Of a stretch of 7,097 nucleotides of DNA, positions 5,181-7,097 are shown piece after piece. The stretch's first letter is position 1; the number at the start of each line of letters is the position of its first letter. The translations under genes were made by a program, and so were the position numbers. Source of the stretch: Opitutaceae bacterium (GTDB taxonomy: Bacteria; Verrucomicrobiota; Verrucomicrobiia; Opitutales; Opitutaceae); NCBI GenBank assembly GCA_003168315.1, contig PMSP01000060.1, forward strand, positions 1-7,097, written 5' to 3'. The notes below the pieces were generated by a model that was given only the letters and a program-made list of their open reading frames with translations, made no database searches and was not told the DNA's origin.

Positions 5181-5498
5181 CTACCAGGAGAGGCGGTAGA
5201 GGAAAAGCGGCACGATGAGGGAGCCGGCAAGGCAGATGCAAAGTGTGGCGACCGCGCCCAGCTTTCCCGCCGCGTAGAAAAGGATGACGGGGACCACGAT
5301 GCCGAAGGCCGTCACCCCGTAGTTGATGACGAGCGGCCCGAGGAAGGCGCCGTCCCCCTTCTCGATCCTAAGGCCGCAGTCCGGGCAGACCTCGTTCACC
5401 TTGAAGAGCCTCCCCTTCTGGAAAAGCGTGCGCCCCCCGCAGTTGGGGCAGCGGCAGGCGAGGCCGTGCTCGATCACCTTCGCGCGGGATACTTTCAC
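5181..5498 (-). CDS. DUF983 zinc-ribbon membrane protein, ended by an in-frame TAG
   Basis: A 105-residue product with an N-terminal zinc ribbon, CPNCG at 17-21 (preceded by C15) and CPDCG at 38-42, then a KGDGAFLG turn (47-54) and two hydrophobic segments (about 55-76 and 82-101). This is the layout of DUF983 proteins, whose function is unknown. The start is GTG at 5498, 21 nt after the DUF190 stop, with no clear Shine-Dalgarno. The frame ends ...LYRLSW at TAG (5183-5181), but the same frame then continues with 26 codons that look like the family's usual C-terminus (see 5100-5180). The gene may be a recent nonsense mutant, a readthrough gene, or hold a base error. Its place after crcB and DUF190 suggests co-expression, though DUF983 is not a known fluoride gene. 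Confidence 0.8.
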   Translation of the reverse strand: MKVSRAKVIEHGLACRCPNCGGRTLFQKGRLFKVNEVCPDCGLRIEKGDGAFLGPLVINYGVTAFGIVVPVILFYAAGKLGAVATLCICLAGSLIVPLFLYRLSW

Positions 5499-5519
5499 TG
5501 GGGAGGTCGGGCCGGACCC

Positions 5520-5864
5520 TCAGGAAGCCGGGGGGGACCCGCCGTAGTGGATCGTCCTCACATTTTCCACTGTCGCCAGGCCGGCCGACATCATCGGTTC
5601 AAGCACCGGCAGAAACGCGTTTATCTTCTCCTCGCTGTCCACGATCTCGACTATGACGGGCAGGTCGTCGGAAAGGCGCAGGATCTTCGCCGTGTGGAGC
5701 AGGCTCGATTTCCCGTAGCCGATCGTGCAGCGGGTGACGGTGGCGCCCGCCAGGTGCATCTCCCGGGCCTTCAGGACGATCGCCTCATAGAGGGGCAGGT
5801 GCTTGTGGCGGGCTGCCTCGCCGATGAAGATTCTCAGCAGCAGGGACTCGGTGGGCGTTTCCAT
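5520..5864 (-). CDS. DUF190 family protein (PII-like fold), CrcB-associated
   Basis: A 114-residue cytoplasmic protein matching DUF190 along its length: LLRIFIGEAARHKHLPLYEAIV (9-30), KAREMHLAGATVTRCTIGYG (32-51), the SSLLHTAKILRLSDDLPV segment (53-70), IVEIVDSEEKINAFLPVL (71-88) and AGLATVENVRTIHY (94-107). The family form of the glycine loop is RGxxGFG; here it is RCTIGYG. DUF190 genes are often next to or fused to crcB and belong to the PII-like ligand-binding fold; the exact role in fluoride tolerance is not established. It starts with ATG at 5864, 3 nt after the crcB stop, and an AAAGG inside the end of crcB may serve as its ribosome-binding site. Co-translation with crcB is near certain. 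Confidence 0.93.
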   Translation of the reverse strand: METPTESLLLRIFIGEAARHKHLPLYEAIVLKAREMHLAGATVTRCTIGYGKSSLLHTAKILRLSDDLPVIVEIVDSEEKINAFLPVLEPMMSAGLATVENVRTIHYGGSPPAS

Positions 5865-5867
5865 GGG

Positions 5868-6266
5868 TCAGGAGCCTTTCATTTGGTTGATGCCGGAGGC
5901 CGCGACGTGGCCCAGCCACACGGCGACAAGGCAGAAGATGACTGATCCGGCGATGTTCCCGCCGACGCGCAGCCATTCCCCATCGCGCGCGAGGATGAGC
6001 GTCTGCAGGCTGAAGGACGAGAACGTCGTGTAGCCGCCGCAGATCCCGATCATGAAGAACTGCCGTCCCTCCGGGCCGACCAGCCAGCGGCCGTTCGGCT
6101 CGGTCAGCGTGTAGAACATCCCGATCACGAACGATCCCGTGACGTTTATGACGAGAGTCCCCCAGGGGAACGTCTCGCCGAAGCGCTCCGCGACGAAGCG
6201 GGAGAGCGCGAACCTCCCCACGCCGCCGAGCGCGCTTCCGATCGCTATCCAGAGGTAGAGTGCCAT
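5868..6266 (-). CDS. crcB: Fluoride exporter CrcB/Fluc
   Basis: A small four-helix membrane protein that forms a dual-topology dimeric fluoride channel and lowers cytoplasmic F-. The 132 residues show the family motifs GGVGRFALSRF (14-24), FPWGTLVINVTGSFVIG (33-49, with the pore asparagine N41) and GICGGYTTFSSFSLQ (74-88), whose Thr, Ser and Phe residues line the fluoride path and the central Na+ site. Four hydrophobic segments are visible. Only one crcB copy is present here, consistent with a homodimeric type. The ATG at 6266 has GGGA 7 nt upstream. A fluoride riboswitch lies directly before it. Confidence 0.96.
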   Translation of the reverse strand: MALYLWIAIGSALGGVGRFALSRFVAERFGETFPWGTLVINVTGSFVIGMFYTLTEPNGRWLVGPEGRQFFMIGICGGYTTFSSFSLQTLILARDGEWLRVGGNIAGSVIFCLVAVWLGHVAASGINQMKGS

Positions 6267-6278
6267 GACGTTTTCCCG

Positions 6279-6292
6279 TGCGCTATTTCGCA
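6279..6292 (-). promoter_or_regulatory. Possible expression-platform stem of the fluoride riboswitch
   Basis: In minus-strand RNA UGCG (6292-6289) can pair with CGCA (6282-6279) around AAAUAG. The first two bases are the end of the riboswitch's CUACUG, so the stem could compete with the aptamer fold. The crcB ribosome-binding GGGA (6277-6274) follows immediately. No U-run is present, so control is probably at translation. This is a short stem and may be chance. Confidence 0.35.
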
Positions 6293-6359
6293 GTAGGAGT
6301 CATCGGCCGGAAGGGTTCCGGCGGTTTACCCGCGGGGCGAGAAGGCAGAATCCATTGCC
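6291..6359 (-). promoter_or_regulatory. Fluoride riboswitch (crcB motif) upstream of crcB
   Basis: The minus-strand RNA starts with a GGCAAUGGAUUCUGCC hairpin (6359-6344), aligning with GGCGAUG...CGCC of the crystallised Thermotoga aptamer. Next come a conserved-looking UAAAC (about 6328-6324), a perfect 7-bp stem GCCGGAA-CCC-UUCCGGC (6322-6306), then CGAUG (6305-6301) and CUACUG (6296-6291), matching the 3' UGAUG-N4-CUACUG signature. The linker between the two stems is longer than in Thermotoga (about 15 extra bases, 6343-6329). The predicted pseudoknot is short: loop GGA can pair with UCC. It ends 24 nt before the crcB ATG, the expected place. Fluoride binding should turn on crcB. Confidence 0.85.
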
Positions 6360-6425
6360 AGCGGGCAGCTTGGCCAAGGCCGTGATTCTTCGCAACCTTA
6401 AACCGGGCCGCAGGTCGATGATGCC

Positions 6426-6719
6426 ATGGACACATTGGCCTTCGTGATGACGCTTGTCGGGACCGGATGCTGGGGGGTCTGCTTCGTCTGGATGTACCGC
6501 ATCTCCGCGAAGCAGAACAGCCTCCTCGAGCGCATCACCGAGCAGGGAAGGCGGATCGAGCGCTTCTCCAAGATCGAGCATGACCTCATCAAGGAGGTCC
6601 ACCCCAAGGTCGGGGAGATCAAGGAGGGGATGGACGAGGTGATCGCCGCCGTGAAGGAGAACACGGAGAGCAACACCCTTCCCGCGGCCAAGGCCAAGAA
6701 GGCGCCCGTCACTCGCTAA
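6426..6719 (+). CDS. Unrecognised small membrane-anchored coiled-coil protein
   Basis: I do not recognise a family. The 97 residues have one N-terminal hydrophobic segment (about 4-24, MTLVGTGCWGVCFVWMY) followed by a long charged helix with heptad-like hydrophobic spacing (about 28-80, ISAKQNSLLERITEQ...KVGEIKEGMDEVIAAV) and a basic tail (KAKKAP) near the C-terminus. This suggests a membrane-bound coiled coil with a short periplasmic end and the bulk in the cytoplasm. The ATG at 6426 has only AGG at 6412-6414 as a possible ribosome-binding site; two nearby upstream ATGs are out of frame. Codon use (C/G in third positions) is like the other genes, so I believe it is real. It diverges from the riboswitch-crcB unit and its last 11 nt overlap the ferritin-like gene tail to tail. 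Confidence 0.65.
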   Translation: MDTLAFVMTLVGTGCWGVCFVWMYRISAKQNSLLERITEQGRRIERFSKIEHDLIKEVHPKVGEIKEGMDEVIAAVKENTESNTLPAAKAKKAPVTR

Positions 6720-7097
6720 GCTTCGGGTTGTCTATCCCGAGTGCGGTCGCCAGGTCCGTCAGGTGTTCCTGCTCCTCGGCTATGATCTTGCGGAGCACCT
6801 CGCCGATCGCGAACTCGCCCATGGCGTCGGCCTGCCGGATCCGCTTCCTGTAGTTGAGGATCGTGACGCGCTCGTTCTCGAGGTCGAACCTGAGGAGGTC
6901 CTCGGCCTTCTCCGAGAGCTTGACCGGCTTTGGCGTCACGACCGGCGTCCCGTTGAGGTAGTCGATCTGCTTCGCAATGAGGAGCGCGTGGCCGAGCTCC
7001 TCCTTGGCGTGCTTCTCCAGCTCGATCGCGATGTGCTGGAACTTCGCGCCCTTCATGATCTGGCTGTAGACCACATAGGCGATGATCGCCTGGTATT
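6709..7097 (-). CDS. Bacterioferritin / DPS-like ferritin-like diiron protein, C-terminal part, cut by window edge
   Basis: The 128 visible residues begin YQAIIAYVVYSQIMKGAKF and belong to the ferritin-like four-helix bundle. Iron-ligand motifs are HAKEELGH (E and H of ExxH on helix B), DLENERVTILNYRKRIRQA (E on helix C) and EEQEHLTDLATALGI (ExxH on helix D). The LNGTPVVTPKPVKLS stretch between helices B and C is typical of bacterioferritin-like and DPS-like proteins, which oxidise and store iron and protect against peroxide. The start lies beyond the right edge; the GTG at 7074 is internal, because homology continues upstream of it. No methionine haem ligand can be assigned with confidence from the visible part. 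Confidence 0.88.
   Translation of the reverse strand, partial: YQAIIAYVVYSQIMKGAKFQHIAIELEKHAKEELGHALLIAKQIDYLNGTPVVTPKPVKLSEKAEDLLRFDLENERVTILNYRKRIRQADAMGEFAIGEVLRKIIAEEQEHLTDLATALGIDNPKLSE

Noticed and set aside
5046..5945. 299-codon plus-strand open frame over DUF983, DUF190 and the end of crcB
   Set aside because: No recognisable domain; the minus strand carries three family-matching genes.
6369..6378. CTTGGCCAAG palindrome upstream of the riboswitch
   Set aside because: Ten-base palindromes are common by chance at this length and there is no second copy or promoter element to support an operator.
6300..6602. Minus-strand open frame of 100 codons across the riboswitch
   Set aside because: It spans the riboswitch and is antisense to the 97-residue plus-strand gene; no family match and no plausible ribosome-binding site.

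Overview
The window is a GC-rich bacterial chromosome segment, gene-dense, with mostly GTG/ATG starts, mostly TGA stops and many genes lacking a clear Shine-Dalgarno sequence. The best taxonomic clue is a 51-residue basic protein at 2618-2773. It looks like the small basic protein family I know from Verrucomicrobia, Planctomycetes and Chlamydiae (PVC group). The short omega-like RNA polymerase subunit fits a verrucomicrobial-type genome. This placement is inference.

Left part (1-2475, minus strand): a tightly packed housekeeping operon read right to left as rpoZ (omega) - smpB - thrB (homoserine kinase) - trmL (wobble-nucleotide tRNA 2'-O-methyltransferase) - prs (PRPP synthetase, cut by the left edge). 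smpB/thrB and trmL/prs share ATGA stop-start overlaps, and thrB/trmL are 2 nt apart. A strong RNA hairpin lies in the last codons of trmL, just before the prs start, and encodes an unusual proline-rich TrmL tail.

Middle (2476-3481): a 142-nt divergent intergenic region with an inverted repeat, then a plus-strand pair: the small basic protein gene and a DedA-family membrane protein gene. The pair ends in a perfect hairpin between convergent genes.

Right part (3484-6360, minus strand): a probable five-gene unit led by a recognisable fluoride (crcB-motif) riboswitch at about 6291-6359: crcB (Fluc fluoride channel) - DUF190 - DUF983 zinc-ribbon membrane protein - AHSA1/SRPBCC protein - chrA (chromate transporter). 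The DUF983 gene has an in-frame TAG, after which the reading frame still encodes a family-like C-terminus. The likely theme is export of toxic small anions (fluoride, and possibly chromate), with riboswitch control certain only for the first gene or two.

Right edge: an unrecognised plus-strand gene for a 97-residue membrane-anchored coiled-coil protein converges on, and overlaps by 11 nt, the 3' end of a bacterioferritin/DPS-like ferritin gene cut by the right edge. I saw no rRNA, tRNA, insertion sequence, CRISPR array or prophage gene.
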